The notes under the pieces: model-generated
What the model was told of the DNA's origin: nothing
Seen by the model: only the letters and a program-made list of their open reading frames with translations
Database searches by the model: none
Assembly (NCBI GenBank): GCA_021234155.1
Contig: JAJEKV010000041.1
Span: forward strand, 9,257,018 to 9,321,017
DNA length: 64,000 bases
Direction of reading: 5' to 3'
Origin: Isoetes taiwanensis
Lineage: Eukaryota > Streptophyta > Lycopodiopsida > Isoetales > Isoetaceae
Position numbers and translations under genes: made by a program
Part shown: positions 10,034 to 19,945 of the stretch, piece by piece
How positions within the stretch are numbered: position 1 is the first letter of the stretch
Layout of the letters: the number at the start of each line of letters is the position of its first letter

Positions 10034-10850
10034 TTGTGCCTCCGGGTGGTCTCATGGAATTGTCGAGGCTTCCCTTGGCAGAAGGGGGACAGTCTCAACT
10101 CCGTGGCAGCCGATATGGATCTCATCTTTCTCATGGAGACATGGGAGCATGCTGGGCACAGGCTACCTGATCTGCCGGGTTACCAACATTTCTCGGTCTT
10201 CAATACCTGTACAGGACAGAGGGGTCATGGTGGGGTTGCTTGCTACTACCGGACAACCTTGGCACATTCGGTTACCCTCCAGAAGACAGACAGACACAAC
10301 CGGTACTTGTGGGTTCGTGTGCATAATACCAGTGGCAACCCTCTTTTTCTGGCCGCCTGTTATTTCCCTCACGCAGAGAGCACCTTCTATCGCAGCCACC
10401 CCGATGCGGATAGGATGGACCCTTATGTCGATCTATATGATGACATACAGCAGCACAAGCAGTTGGGTAGGGTCGTCCTTCTTGGGGATTTCAATGCACG
10501 GACAGGAGTAGAGCAGCCCATGAGACTTGACCCCCTCGCTGACGATGTCCTGCAGCTACGCCCCGCAGAGGCAACCTGGCCACGAGGATCGGATGACGTG
10601 TCACTCGCTTTGGCGCATTTGCTCTGCTATGTGGTATTTTTGACTTGATAATTTGCAATGGCTCGTCACAAAGGGCCCGCCGCAAGTGCACCTACGCATG
10701 TGACAATCGGGGAGGGTCTAGTGTGGTGGACTATGTGCTCGAAGTTACGCGAAGATATGCATCTCATCACGCCGCCACTGGGTGGGCACCGACAGTCGGG
10801 ATGAGGAGGTCGACTCAGATCACCTTCCACTTTATTTGGACATGGTTTGG
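10034..10850 (+). pseudogene. LINE APE-like endonuclease
   Basis: The translation shows LRVVSWNCRGF at the start, then LIFLMETWEH (the catalytic Glu motif), VVLLGDFNARTG (Asp/Asn motif), and after a frameshift near 10,620 VVDYVLE and SDHLPL (the catalytic His motif). All four APE motifs are present. The enzyme nicks target DNA to prime reverse transcription. The frameshift inactivates this copy. Confidence 0.92.
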
Positions 10851-11393
10851 CAAGCCGCCAGAACCCCCACTATGCCAGCCCCTCGCCATCCTCAGTTGCG
10901 ACTGGATTATAAGCAGGCAGAGGACTACGCCGAGATGCTCATGGACGCCATGCCAGCAATTATGCGGACCCCCACACTAGAGCAAAGCAGCATGCACCGG
11001 CTTGATCGAGCTATTACGGATGCGCCGGATCGGGGTGCTTTGGACAGGTGCTCAGGGACAGCAACATTTTCGCGTAACCGGTGGTTTGATGCAGAGTGTA
11101 AAGAACGCAAGCGCCAGCTCCGTCACAGGCCACCACACAATACCGCGCCCATCTGAAGGAGACAAAGGCGCGGTACCTTGCCATGCATTAGGGGGAGATG
11201 TTCGGCCTGCTGGACACTCATCCTCGAACCTTTTGGCACAGAGTGCTTCGAAGGCCAGCCCGACCCTACGGGGACATCACACCCGGCAAAGGGGAACAAA
11301 GATTTGCAACAGCTCTATGACCCACCGGGGACGCCAGACGCCCATACCCCCACAATGGATGGCCCCCCATTGGTTCTCGCATAGGAGGATGTT

Positions 11394-12300
11394 GTGGAGG
11401 GCCTGCAACAGCTGGCTAATGGGAAGGCAGCTGACCTCGATGGTATGCAGGCCGAGTTACTCAAATGGGCAGCGCAGCCGCTGGTGCCGATCCTCACTAC
11501 CGTGTTCAACAGAGCATTGCAGGAAGGTTTCCCCCGACAATGGACCACAAGTAGGGTTGTCCCCACACTGTCCGCCAATTACCGCACGATCATGGTCGGC
11601 CCGGTAAGATTTGCCAAACCGCTGGTCGGCATTCTCGAAAGCAGCAGCTTGACCCGGCGGGCGAGGCGCCAGATGCGAGCCCTCACACAAGTAGGATTTA
11701 GATCCCGCCACTCAACGATTGACCATATCTTTACACTGCGGGCACTGATTGAAGACAGCCGAAACCATCGGCAGGACTTGTATTGCTGCTTTGTGGACTT
11801 TGCGAAGGCTTTTGATACGGTCCCCCGGGAAAAGTTATGGGCTAGACCGCAATCAGGGCTGCCGCCGCCGTCAGCGTAATGCCATATACAAAATACCGTA
11901 TGAGAGTTGTTTTGGCAGATGCACCGACGGGCCAAGCATTCACCGGTAGAGTATCGGGTCCAAAGCAGGCTGCCCCTCTCACTAACATTTTTGGTTTCTA
12001 CATTGACCGCTTAGAGCCCCGGCCTCCCCGAGCATGGGGATGGCATACAACTTTTGCACCAGGTCATCCGCCAACTCATCTATGCGACGATGTTGACCTT
12101 CCCGCCCACACCCCGGCTATGCGCCTCATCCGGACGCCGGACACACATTCTCGCCAAAGCTCTGACATGCGCTGCGTGGAATCTCGCCAAGACCGGGTGG
12201 TTCTCATATCCTCTTCACGCCACCCCCACGCCCCCGCACTCACATATCGGGAGCCCAGGGAGGTCACGCCCACCTACAAGTACCTAGGGGTGGAGTTCCC
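11394..12300 (+). pseudogene. LINE reverse transcriptase
   Basis: NGKAADLDGMQAELLKWA and then FNRALQEGFPRQW are the LINE RT entry motifs. After a frameshift near 11,580 come VGFRSRHSTIDHIF and CCFVDFAKAFDTVPREKLW, with the first catalytic Asp in FVDFAKAFD. The second site near 12,080-12,105 reads LIYA and DDVDLPAH in adjacent frames, so the YADD box survives but is split by a one-base loss. The family is certain; the clade is not. Confidence 0.9.
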
Positions 12301-12754
12301 CTCCTCGCCTGTTGGGAGGCGCCCATCCGCTATGGGTGACAAGAAGTCGGAAAGCGCTTTATGCCATGCGAGCAACCAGCAGAGCTCTATGATTGGGGCC
12401 ATCGGTCCACATCCGCTTTGGGCGCCGGGTCGAAGTCCGTCCTTCAGACGGATCGAGGTTTGGGGCCCGATCGTCTCTTTGGCAACCTAGAATGACTTGG
12501 AGCAGGTGCAGAAGGCATTTTTGGCACGGGCACTTGGGGTGAAACCTTCAGTCCCCTCTCAGATTCTACCGGGAAACAGATTCTTGCCGCTTCAAATGGG
12601 CAGCCCTTGATAGACACATCGCCTATTTTCGTAAAGTGGTTAATATGGGTGATGCTCGGCTCCCGCACTGGGTTTACGTTGTGGCAATGGGCCCAAGCCG
12701 CTCGGAGGCCGCACTTGGAGGGGTAAGAGAGATCGGTGGTTCGCCGGATGGAAC

Positions 12755-13162
12755 GTGCAGAGAACCGCATGCATGCAGGTGGACACAGAGGCCGATCGTA
12801 ACAGCCTGCGGGAGTACCTGGACGCTTGCTTCCTTGGCAAGCTCTGGGACCCCGACGCTCTAGAGCATGTCAAAACGGCCCATTACAAGGAGCATATCAA
12901 CCCCGCGTTGGCGGGGCCCGCAGCTCTACCGTTCCCGGTACGCCCCGGTGCCGCACTCATTGCCTCCATTCGCGACAAAAGCCCACCATCTTCGCGATCG
13001 AGACGGGCGTGGATTGGGGAGCCCCGCCAGACAGGCTCGGCCAGCTTTGCCAAACGGGTGCCATTGAGGATGAGTCTCACACTTTCCGAGTTGCCCAACA
13101 TTCACGATCCGACCAGATACGCCCCCTTAGTACGGCGGACTTGCCCCTACATTTGCCGATGA
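12755..13162 (+). pseudogene. LINE ORF2 C-terminal part
   Basis: Shifted frames show CQTGAIEDESHTF, then SDQIRPL / YAPL, the Cys/His pattern found near the C terminus of many LINE ORF2 proteins. No RNase H domain is apparent. Confidence 0.55.
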
Positions 13163-13488
13163 ACACACCATCAAGACGCGTGCTCGGGTCGCATATTCGT
13201 GAGGTACTGGATCTCGCGAGCCCACCTTTGCCCCCCACCGCTGCCCTCATTGATCGACACTTCGGTACGGTACATGAGTGTATATATTTGTGTGTTTTTG
13301 CATTTCGTATATTGGAACAGTTTGTCAGCAGGCTGATTGCTGCCACGGTTTTTCCCTCGAAAACCCTTCGGGGCGGGGGTTTTTTTAATCCGGGTAGTAA
13401 TCCGCTTGCTGCGCTTTTGTATTGGGTCCCATAGACCGATTGGTCTCCGTGGACGATAAAAATACCTTCCTTCCTTCCTTCCTTCCTT
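13163..13488 (+). other. LINE 3' UTR and CCTT tail
   Basis: A non-coding tail contains GATAAAAATA and ends in a run of CCTT units at 13,466-13,488. The tail directly abuts the LTR copy that starts at 13,490, so the LINE probably inserted into or next to that LTR. Confidence 0.75.
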
Positions 13489-13489
13489 G

Positions 13490-14047
13490 GGAATTTTGCA
13501 CTTTCTCTCACCGTTTGACTTCTAGAGAGAGGATTTCACCCTAGACCATGGGTATGGCCAAATCAAGTGAAATTTTTTGCTTTTACAAGATGGTGATGGT
13601 ATGGTGGGTGTATGAAGTGTGAATGACATATGAAAGAGAAGTTTTGACTAGAAAAAGGCCAATTTGCTTTTGGAAAATGAAAGCTAGGCATGGAATTTGA
13701 GGTCACATGGGTGTGTTTTCATGGTAAAGGATATGGAAGGCTTGGGATGGAGATCATAGGATATAGTTATGCCAAGAACTCAAATGGAAATATCACATGA
13801 TATACCAAGAACTCTTCAAGGGGTCTTCAAGTCTTCAAAGTCGTCTTGCTTGAATCACCTTCCCTAGCATGCTTGTGTGATCTTTCGTGAATGTCCTCAC
13901 CTTGGTCTTCAAGTATCCACTTCATAATGTGCAAAAATGGATTCACTTCAAATGAATTGTGCTTGTGTATCTGTGTTCAAATCCAAGTGTAAGCATGAGT
14001 AAATCACATTGTGTCTTGCTCTTCTATGCTGCCATAGCATGGCAGCA
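13490..14047 (-). repeat. 3' LTR of Tat-like element
   Basis: 558 bp matching 21,985-22,507 plus 23,749-23,782. On the minus strand the LTR starts TGCTGCCATGCTATGGCAGC, a 9-bp-stem palindrome that opens with TG. The left end lacks a CA terminus and coincides with the LINE tail, so it is truncated there. Confidence 0.87.
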
Positions 14048-14819
14048 TCGTGCCAAACAAAAAGAACAGGTTGGTCCCCAGCCTCCTGTTTTTTGCCAAT
14101 GACAAAGTAGAATTCCAGCCAGCTGCCAATATGGAGGTGTGTTTGGCAACTTAATGAACTTGCAATGGATTGAGAGAAGAGGGTGATGGCAGATATTCAG
14201 GATGAGATGAATATGATTATGAATGTGAACTGCAAGTGAGCCTGCATGACAAATATAATGATCATTAGTAAAGAAAATGAGCTACTGGATGGAAATGTGA
14301 CAGCAGCCTAGTGGATTTAGTGGAAAAAGATAATGATCCGAAGTGTCTCATGTGAATCAAGGGCAACTCTTGTGCAGATTGCTGTGGAATGAATGCTTTA
14401 GGGTGCACCTGCATGTGACAACATATCTATTAGCATAATGAGCTGCTGTTATGGTGGGGATGGAAGCAGCTATAGAGATGAAGATATATGAAGAGAGGTG
14501 TGTGAATATGAGATGTATGACTGCAAATTCAGATGCACCTGCATGGAATTTAGAACTTAAGCAAAAGAATGTTTGATTTGAACTTTGAATGAGTTGACAC
14601 CTGCACAAATCTCACCGGTCTTGCATTAGTCTAGGTAGTAGAAACCTCAAATATAAGAGCTCTATCTAAGCAACTACTTGAACTTGAAAACACACACTAT
14701 TTACTAAATAGTTTTGCATTGTTTTTTGTCTTTTTTTCTTTTTCTTTTTTAGTTTTTTGCAATTTCAGTCGATTCAAAAGCAAACTAAACTAGCCTACCT
14801 ACAAATTCTAGATGAACTT
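14048..14819. other. 3' untranslated part of Tat-like element
   Basis: Non-coding sequence between the integrase stop and the 3' LTR. A pyrimidine-rich stretch at about 14,720-14,755 is present, but no clear PPT next to the LTR. Confidence 0.5.
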
Positions 14820-16301
14820 TTAACTAGACAAACTTAAGGCAACATGTTGTTGCCAGTACCTCTTCAAGTGTAAGATGTTGATAGGATTTAGCAATTCTCT
14901 GCCATCAAGTACATCTCTCAGCCAATATGAGTTTTTCCCTGCCTTACCAATTACTTCAAAAGGCCCCTCCCAAAGATTCTCAAACTTTGCTGCTATGTCT
15001 TCCCTTGCTTTGTTCCATTTTAAAACCAGTTCGCTTGATTTGAGAGTGCCTTGGAGATTGTGAGCAGCTTTAAATGCTGCTATATCTTTGGCCTTTTTTA
15101 TCATAACTGCATTCTCAGATTCATATCTGTGTTCTTCCAACTGCATCAATCTCATACATCTTTCTTTTAGTGCATCACCCATTTCTAAATTTATTTGATA
15201 TGCCAATCTAAGTGATGGAAGCTCAAGCTCAATTGGCACCACAGATTCTATGCCATAAACCAGACTGAAAGGTGTGTGTTTGGTGGAAGCTTTAATGGTG
15301 GTTCTATATGCCCATAATGCATCATGAAGCTTCAAATGCAAATCTCTTTTGGAAATGCTGATGGTTTTCTTCAGAATTGACTTAAAAACCTTGTTGGCTG
15401 ACTCAGCTTGACCATTATCTTGAGGGTAGTATGTTGAGCTTTTGGTGTGTTTGACCTTTAGAGTGGCTAGCAACAAGGCAATAGTTTGGCTCATGAACTG
15501 ACTTCCCCTATCAGAAATAATTTTAAAAGGGATTCCAAATCGAGCACAGATGTTCTCATGAAGAAATCTTGATGTGGTGTAGGCATTTGCTTCTCTAAGA
15601 GGAACTGCTTCAGCCCATTTGGTAAAATAATCTGTGGCCACAAGTATAAATTGATGCTGAGCTGAGGAAGGTGGATCTATTGGACCTACGAAATCAAGTC
15701 CCCAGGTTTGGAATGGCCCTGGAGAAGTTATGGCAGTGAGAGGAGCTGGTTGCAATGTCCTTTTGCCAAAGATTTGGCATTTATGACAACACTTTATAAC
15801 ATTATAACAATCTTTAGAAGGGGTAGGCCAAAAGTATCCAGACCTTAAAACCTTTTTGGCAGTTGTATCAGCACCAAAGTGTCCACCACAAATGCCTTCA
15901 TGACAAGCCTCAATGATCATTTTGGCTTCTTCAGGATCCACACATCTCAGCAACACTCCCTCCTTGTCAACTTTGCACAATATTTCTCCAATCAATCTGA
16001 ACTTTTTGCATTTCTCTTTGAATCTTCTTTCCTGGCTGCTACTCAAGTCTTTTGGCAACTCATTGCTCTCCAAATAATTCCTGATATCTAATTGCCAGTC
16101 CAAGTCTTTTGCATGAAAGGCAACCAAGTTGGTAACACCATCAACATCATTTAATCCTTCTTGACCCTCATGTTCAAACAAGGCATAAGGCAAATAGGAA
16201 CTAGGATTCTCGACTAAGTTCACCACCTTGGCAGTAATATTGTAAGCTTGAATTTTACAAGCCCATCTACATAACTTGGCCTTAGGCTGTTTTTTTTGCA
16301 A
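14820..16301 (-). CDS. Integrase with RNase H tail (Tat-like pol)
   Basis: An uninterrupted 493-codon frame, the longest in the window. It starts in the RNase H tail (KLCRWACKIQAYNI). It then has the HHCC zinc finger (HEGICGGHFG ... CHKCQIF at about residues 130-172) and a complete catalytic core: the first Asp in WGLDFVGPID, the second in ISDRGSQF and the Glu in NGQAESANK. It ends with the C-terminal domain (WEGPFEVIGKAGKNSYWL, then LNPINILHLKRYW). YFTKWAEAVPL is typical of the Athila/Tat branch. The open frame suggests a fairly young insertion, but the element as a whole is non-functional because RT is inverted. Confidence 0.92.
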   Translation of the reverse strand: MQKKQPKAKLCRWACKIQAYNITAKVVNLVENPSSYLPYALFEHEGQEGLNDVDGVTNLVAFHAKDLDWQLDIRNYLESNELPKDLSSSQERRFKEKCKKFRLIGEILCKVDKEGVLLRCVDPEEAKMIIEACHEGICGGHFGADTTAKKVLRSGYFWPTPSKDCYNVIKCCHKCQIFGKRTLQPAPLTAITSPGPFQTWGLDFVGPIDPPSSAQHQFILVATDYFTKWAEAVPLREANAYTTSRFLHENICARFGIPFKIISDRGSQFMSQTIALLLATLKVKHTKSSTYYPQDNGQAESANKVFKSILKKTISISKRDLHLKLHDALWAYRTTIKASTKHTPFSLVYGIESVVPIELELPSLRLAYQINLEMGDALKERCMRLMQLEEHRYESENAVMIKKAKDIAAFKAAHNLQGTLKSSELVLKWNKAREDIAAKFENLWEGPFEVIGKAGKNSYWLRDVLDGRELLNPINILHLKRYWQQHVALSLSS

Positions 16302-16833
16302 ACAGAAGAGATAAAGGATTTTGCTTCATATAGACTTGAGTATGGTTGTTTTGCAAAAGATGATCTTGTCTGTCTATTAGAAACATTAATGCAACTGCAC
16401 TCTTCTCAAGCCTGGGGTATCTTAATTCAGTATCAGACCACATCTTGCTGGCAAAAGAAATAACATGGTCTTCTTGAAGCAAAGCCACACCAATTGCCTC
16501 TTTGGTGACACTCATGTAGGCTTTAAACGGCTTTTCTAAGTCTGGAGGTTTCAGCAGAATAGAATAGCAGATAGCATTGATAATTTTATCAAAGGATTCT
16601 TGACATATTTCATTCCAATCAATCAAAATGTGCTTGCTCTCATTCTTAGAGAATTTTCCAAACTTTGTGAGATTAGAGATTGGATTTATGGTGTGTGAGA
16701 AATGAGGAACATACATTCTCAAAAAGCTAGTCATTCCCAAGAAACTTTTTACCTGTTTGATTGTTTTGGGAGGAGCAAGCTTCTTCAAGGCCTCAATTTT
16801 ATTCTCTGCTACCTGAATGCCTTTTGTAGACAC
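16282..16833 (-). pseudogene. RT thumb and RNase H of Tat-like element
   Basis: The minus-strand frame begins MSTKGIQVAENKIEALKKL, which normally follows the RT motif (L)GHxVS. It continues KSFLGMTSFLRMYVPHFS, FDKIINAICYSILLKPPDLEKPF and YPRLEKSAVALMFLID, the standard RT connection and RNase H start. In the intact order the RT palm would lie directly upstream, where the inverted block now begins. Confidence 0.88.
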
Positions 16834-16839
16834 TTCATA

Positions 16840-17705
16840 AAGACTTGGAAATTATGCCATGTGCCAAGGGAGCAAAATTGTGAAGTTAATGCATTGTGCA
16901 GAAGTGTCCTGCTCGAGCATTTGGCTGAGGGAGTAATTCAAGAAGAAGACTTGGAGAGAGATGATTTGCAACAACTTTGTCCTATCTTGGTAATCAATGC
17001 AAGTGATGCAAAAAAGGTAAAAGAGGTAAAATTGAATAAAAAAGGTCTAGATAGAGTTTTATATATTGGGAATTTGTTCAAAGAAGCGGATGAGTCTTTT
17101 GTCACCAAGTTTTTTGATGAATGGAAAGATATCTTTGCTTGGGATTACAATGAATTAGTTGATGTTGACAAAGGAGTCTGTGAGTTTGAAATAAAGATTA
17201 AGGCATGAAACCCGTTGTTCAAAAGCTTAGGAGAATAAATGCATCTTTGCTTGGCTTAATCAAAGAAGAATTATATAAGATGAAAGATGCTGGTGTGATA
17301 TCAAAAATTGTAAATCCAGAATGGTTATCTTGCATTATAGCTGTTGAGAAGAAAAACAAAACCATAAGAATTTGCATTGACTATAGAGATTTAAATAAGG
17401 CTACTATCAAAGATTGTTACCCTTTGCCTTTCTTGGAAGAAGACCTCTTTCATCACACCATGGGGAACATTTGCAATGAGGAGAATGCCCTTTGGATTGA
17501 TGAACGCATCAGCAACCTTCCAAAGAGCCATGGATACCATCTTCAAGGATATGTTTCCAACTGTTTTTCGTGTCTTCTTGGATGATCTCTGCTTGGGTAC
17601 CTCTTTCAAAGACCATTTTGATTGTCTAACAAAGTTATTTGCCTTATGCAGAAAAGGAGGTGTCAATTTAAATCCTAAGAAGTGTGTCTTTCTATGGTTG
17701 TCAAT
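16840..17705 (+). pseudogene. Reverse transcriptase block, inverted within the element
   Basis: Plus-strand frames 16,702-17,208, 17,205-17,585 and 17,476-17,805 read in order CHVPREQNCEVNALCRS (end of an RNase H), KDIFAWDYNELVDVDKGVCE (pre-RT linker), MKDAGVISKIVNPEWLSCII, IRICIDYRDLNKATIKDCYP (motif A region), MRRMPFGLMNASATFQRAMD and VFRVFLDDLCLGTS (motif C, LDD). All other coding parts of this element are on the minus strand. Flipping this block places its last residues (NPKKCVFL) exactly before MSTKGIQV and its first residues directly after the RNase H body at 17,760-18,010. Confidence 0.9.
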
Positions 17706-18020
17706 TCTCCCAAAGCTTGGTCTCTTAGCAAAATCATATCTTCATTTTTTGCTTGATACTCACCCAATATCTGCCTGCAAACAAGCTGAGAATCTCCAAA
17801 GATAACAATTTCATTAATGTTCAAATTCTACCTGCTCTTAGGGCTTGTATTCTGCCATGGTTATATTTGGAAAGATTCTGCCTATTTTTGCAAGCATCCT
17901 ATTAGAGGAGTCTTTAAGAATAGCAGCAGAGGAAGCCACACTTAATCTTTTTGAAACACTACCATCAACCCACAAGCAAGCAAAATTCTCTTGTGTTTGG
18001 CAGATTTACCTGCATGGGGA
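17706..18020 (-). pseudogene. Archaeal-type RNase H (aRH) domain
   Basis: The minus strand shows, across a few stops, FACLWVDGSVSKRLSVASSA, AAILKDSSNRMLAKIGRIFP, MAEYK and then GDS-like sequence followed by GEYQAK. This fits the extra RNase H of plant Tat elements: DGS, then AEYxAL, then GDSQL with catalytic D, E and D. The tail (HVPREQN) sits in the inverted block. It lies between protease and RT. Confidence 0.72.
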
Positions 18021-18249
18021 ACTCTAAGTTTAGCATTTGATCTTTTGTACTCAGCTCAAACTCTCCACAAGGATTTGACACCAAAATATCTTCTTCAATA
18101 AAATTCAAAGCCTCAAATTCTCCTACCTTGTTATAGAGTGTTACTCTTCTCTTACCATTTGAAATAGTGCATTCTCCCTTTGATCACATCGGCCTGGCAT
18201 CAACTGTTGAGAACCATTTTCTTCCCAAAAGCAGATCATAATTTCTCCT

Positions 18250-18618
18250 CTATTCCTTCAAAGCAACAACCACAAAGTTAGCAGCAACAACTATTCCCTC
18301 TACATCAATTGGCACAATGCTAACTATTCCCATAGGGCTGATTTTGGTGTTTGAGAAGGATTTTAGGACCATGGGACCAAGGCTACACATTCTCATTATG
18401 TGATGGGGCATTACATTAAGAGGTGATTCGCCATCTAATAAGACCTTGGTCAGAACCTTCTTGCCCATTCTAGCAACACATGTGAAGGCTCTTGGGTCAT
18501 AATCTTCCCGAGTCAGCATGTGCTCCTCAACATGATTAGTGAGAGCAAACTCATCCTCCTTGGTCAAATTCAGAACCTTTTTCCTGTAAGATGGAGCTAT
18601 CTTTAACAGAGTTAGCAA
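18250..18618 (-). pseudogene. Aspartic protease of Tat-like element
   Basis: The minus-strand frame of 122 codons holds KVLLDGESPLNVMPHHIM. The plant Tat/Athila active site usually reads D-G-G-S-S-L-N; here the second G is E. The expected follow-on YDLLLGRKWF is visible just downstream on the minus strand near 18,220-18,245. Confidence 0.8.
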
Positions 18619-18715
18619 GTCAACACTAATTTTTGCGTTCTTGTACTCAAAATCTTCACTCTCTTTATCTTTTTTTCAAATATTTTTGACAAGGAGGAGG
18701 AGGTACAATCATGTT

Positions 18716-19096
18716 CTACTCGATTTCTTTGTGCCTCACAGCATTGACATCCTCATTGACTTGTACTTGCTCTTTGTCTTTTGCATTGTTCATACCTCTT
18801 GTGTGTACAGCCATGATTTCCTCTTGTTCTTCAATTTCATGCACAAATCTGACAGAAGCACTTTGCTCATTAGTTTTAGATTTTTCTTGTCTAGCAAAAT
18901 ATTCTTTTACACTGCATCTATCTTCATAGTGACCTACTGCTTTGCAAAATGCACAAACAGGGCATTCCTTACTAAAATGCCCCCTTTTACCACATTTTGT
19001 ACAAGGTCTATACCAGCAATAGTCAGATGAGTGAGTGTTCCTCGAACAGTGAGCACAAGGGGAATATATTCTTTTCTCAGGTCTGGAACTTTTCAT
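18716..19096 (-). CDS. Gag nucleocapsid with three CCHC zinc knuckles
   Basis: The 126-codon minus-strand frame holds three C-x2-C-x4-H-x4-C boxes in a row: CAHCSRNTHSSDYC, CTKCGKRGHFSKEC and CAFCKAVGHYEDRC. This is the RNA-binding nucleocapsid part of Gag, followed by an acidic linker toward the protease. Three knuckles is more than the one usual in plant gypsy elements. Confidence 0.85.
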   Translation of the reverse strand: MKSSRPEKRIYSPCAHCSRNTHSSDYCWYRPCTKCGKRGHFSKECPVCAFCKAVGHYEDRCSVKEYFARQEKSKTNEQSASVRFVHEIEEQEEIMAVHTRGMNNAKDKEQVQVNEDVNAVRHKEIE

Positions 19097-19192
19097 TTAT
19101 TGCAGTTGTTTGGTCACCTCAATTAGAGCCTCAGATACTTTAGTTATCTTAGCTCTCACATCAGCAACAGGACCTTCTGCATCCTCCATTTT

Positions 19193-19945
19193 TTACTTCT
19201 TTTTTTCCTTTTGAAGAGCATAGACTGGCACAGGTCCTGGTCGCATGTACTCTTGCTCATAATCTGGAAAGAAAGGATCATGGGGTGAGTGCAAATCATC
19301 AGGAAGATAGGAAATCATATCTGCAATCTCAGCAGCTTTTGTGAAAGCCTTATGTATTGTGTCAAATCCTTCTTGCTTCTGAATCTTGAGCATCTTCCTG
19401 TGTACTCTTGGTCTACTACTCAAACCTTTGATGAATGATGCTACAAGATGTAATATGTGGTTGGGAACCTGATTGATTTGACATTTAACAAGATAAAGAT
19501 TGAATCTCTCCACATATTGATGCACACTCTCACCATGTTTAATATGAACGGTTTGTAATTCAAAAATCAAATCTTGAGGATCTAGCAGCTTACCAAATCT
19601 TGCTAAAAATTTCTTAACTAATTCATCCCATAAGTTAGCTCCTAGACTCATCACATATTCCAACCAAGCTCTGACCTCATCATTTTTGAAACACTTTTTA
19701 AACTCAGAAAACTTACAACCTTTCTTGTGTCCATATTCCTGATAGTACTCAAAAGTTTTCAGAAAATTGTTAGCATTCATGCTCGGATCAAAAGTAGGAA
19801 CAGGAATTGGCATGTTCAGCTCAAAGTAATGGCAAGGCATACCTGTGTTTGCTTGTATACTCACTCCTGGTGCAGCATCAGTGGCTTCATGGTTTTCCTG
19901 TGCTTCAGCATGCTCAGATGTCTCATTGTTTCTCCTGTGAGCCAT
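19193..19945 (-). CDS. Gag capsid of Tat-like element
   Basis: A 250-codon frame. The core reads ANNFLKTFEYYQEYGHKKGC, VRAWLEYV, LWDELVKKFLARFGK and GESVHQYVERFNLYLVKC, the plant retrotransposon gag capsid pattern (W-x2-L, F-x3-F, E-S-x2-Y-x2-R-F). It is separated from the zinc-knuckle frame by a stop and about 100 bases. Confidence 0.87.
   Translation of the reverse strand: MAHRRNNETSEHAEAQENHEATDAAPGVSIQANTGMPCHYFELNMPIPVPTFDPSMNANNFLKTFEYYQEYGHKKGCKFSEFKKCFKNDEVRAWLEYVMSLGANLWDELVKKFLARFGKLLDPQDLIFELQTVHIKHGESVHQYVERFNLYLVKCQINQVPNHILHLVASFIKGLSSRPRVHRKMLKIQKQEGFDTIHKAFTKAAEIADMISYLPDDLHSPHDPFFPDYEQEYMRPGPVPVYALQKEKKK

Larger units (their letters stand above)
8480..13488 (+). mobile_element. 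Non-LTR retrotransposon (LINE), GC-rich, decayed
   Basis: A block much richer in GC than its surroundings starts near 8,480 and ends at a CCTT tandem tail at 13,466-13,488. It encodes, in order, a Pro/Ala-rich leader, an APE-type endonuclease, a LINE reverse transcriptase and a Cys/His C-terminal segment, all on the plus strand and broken by several frameshifts. A tandem-repeat tail instead of poly(A) is usual in some LINE clades. The 5' limit is inferred from base composition only. Two further relics of the family lie at 31,722-32,360 and 50,160-50,475. Confidence 0.87.

Noticed and set aside
9729-10511. 260-codon Leu/Pro-rich plus-strand frame
   Set aside because: Shadow frame of the LINE leader and endonuclease.
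13466-13488. CCTT run as an ordinary microsatellite
   Set aside because: Its position directly after LINE 3' sequence fits a LINE tail better.
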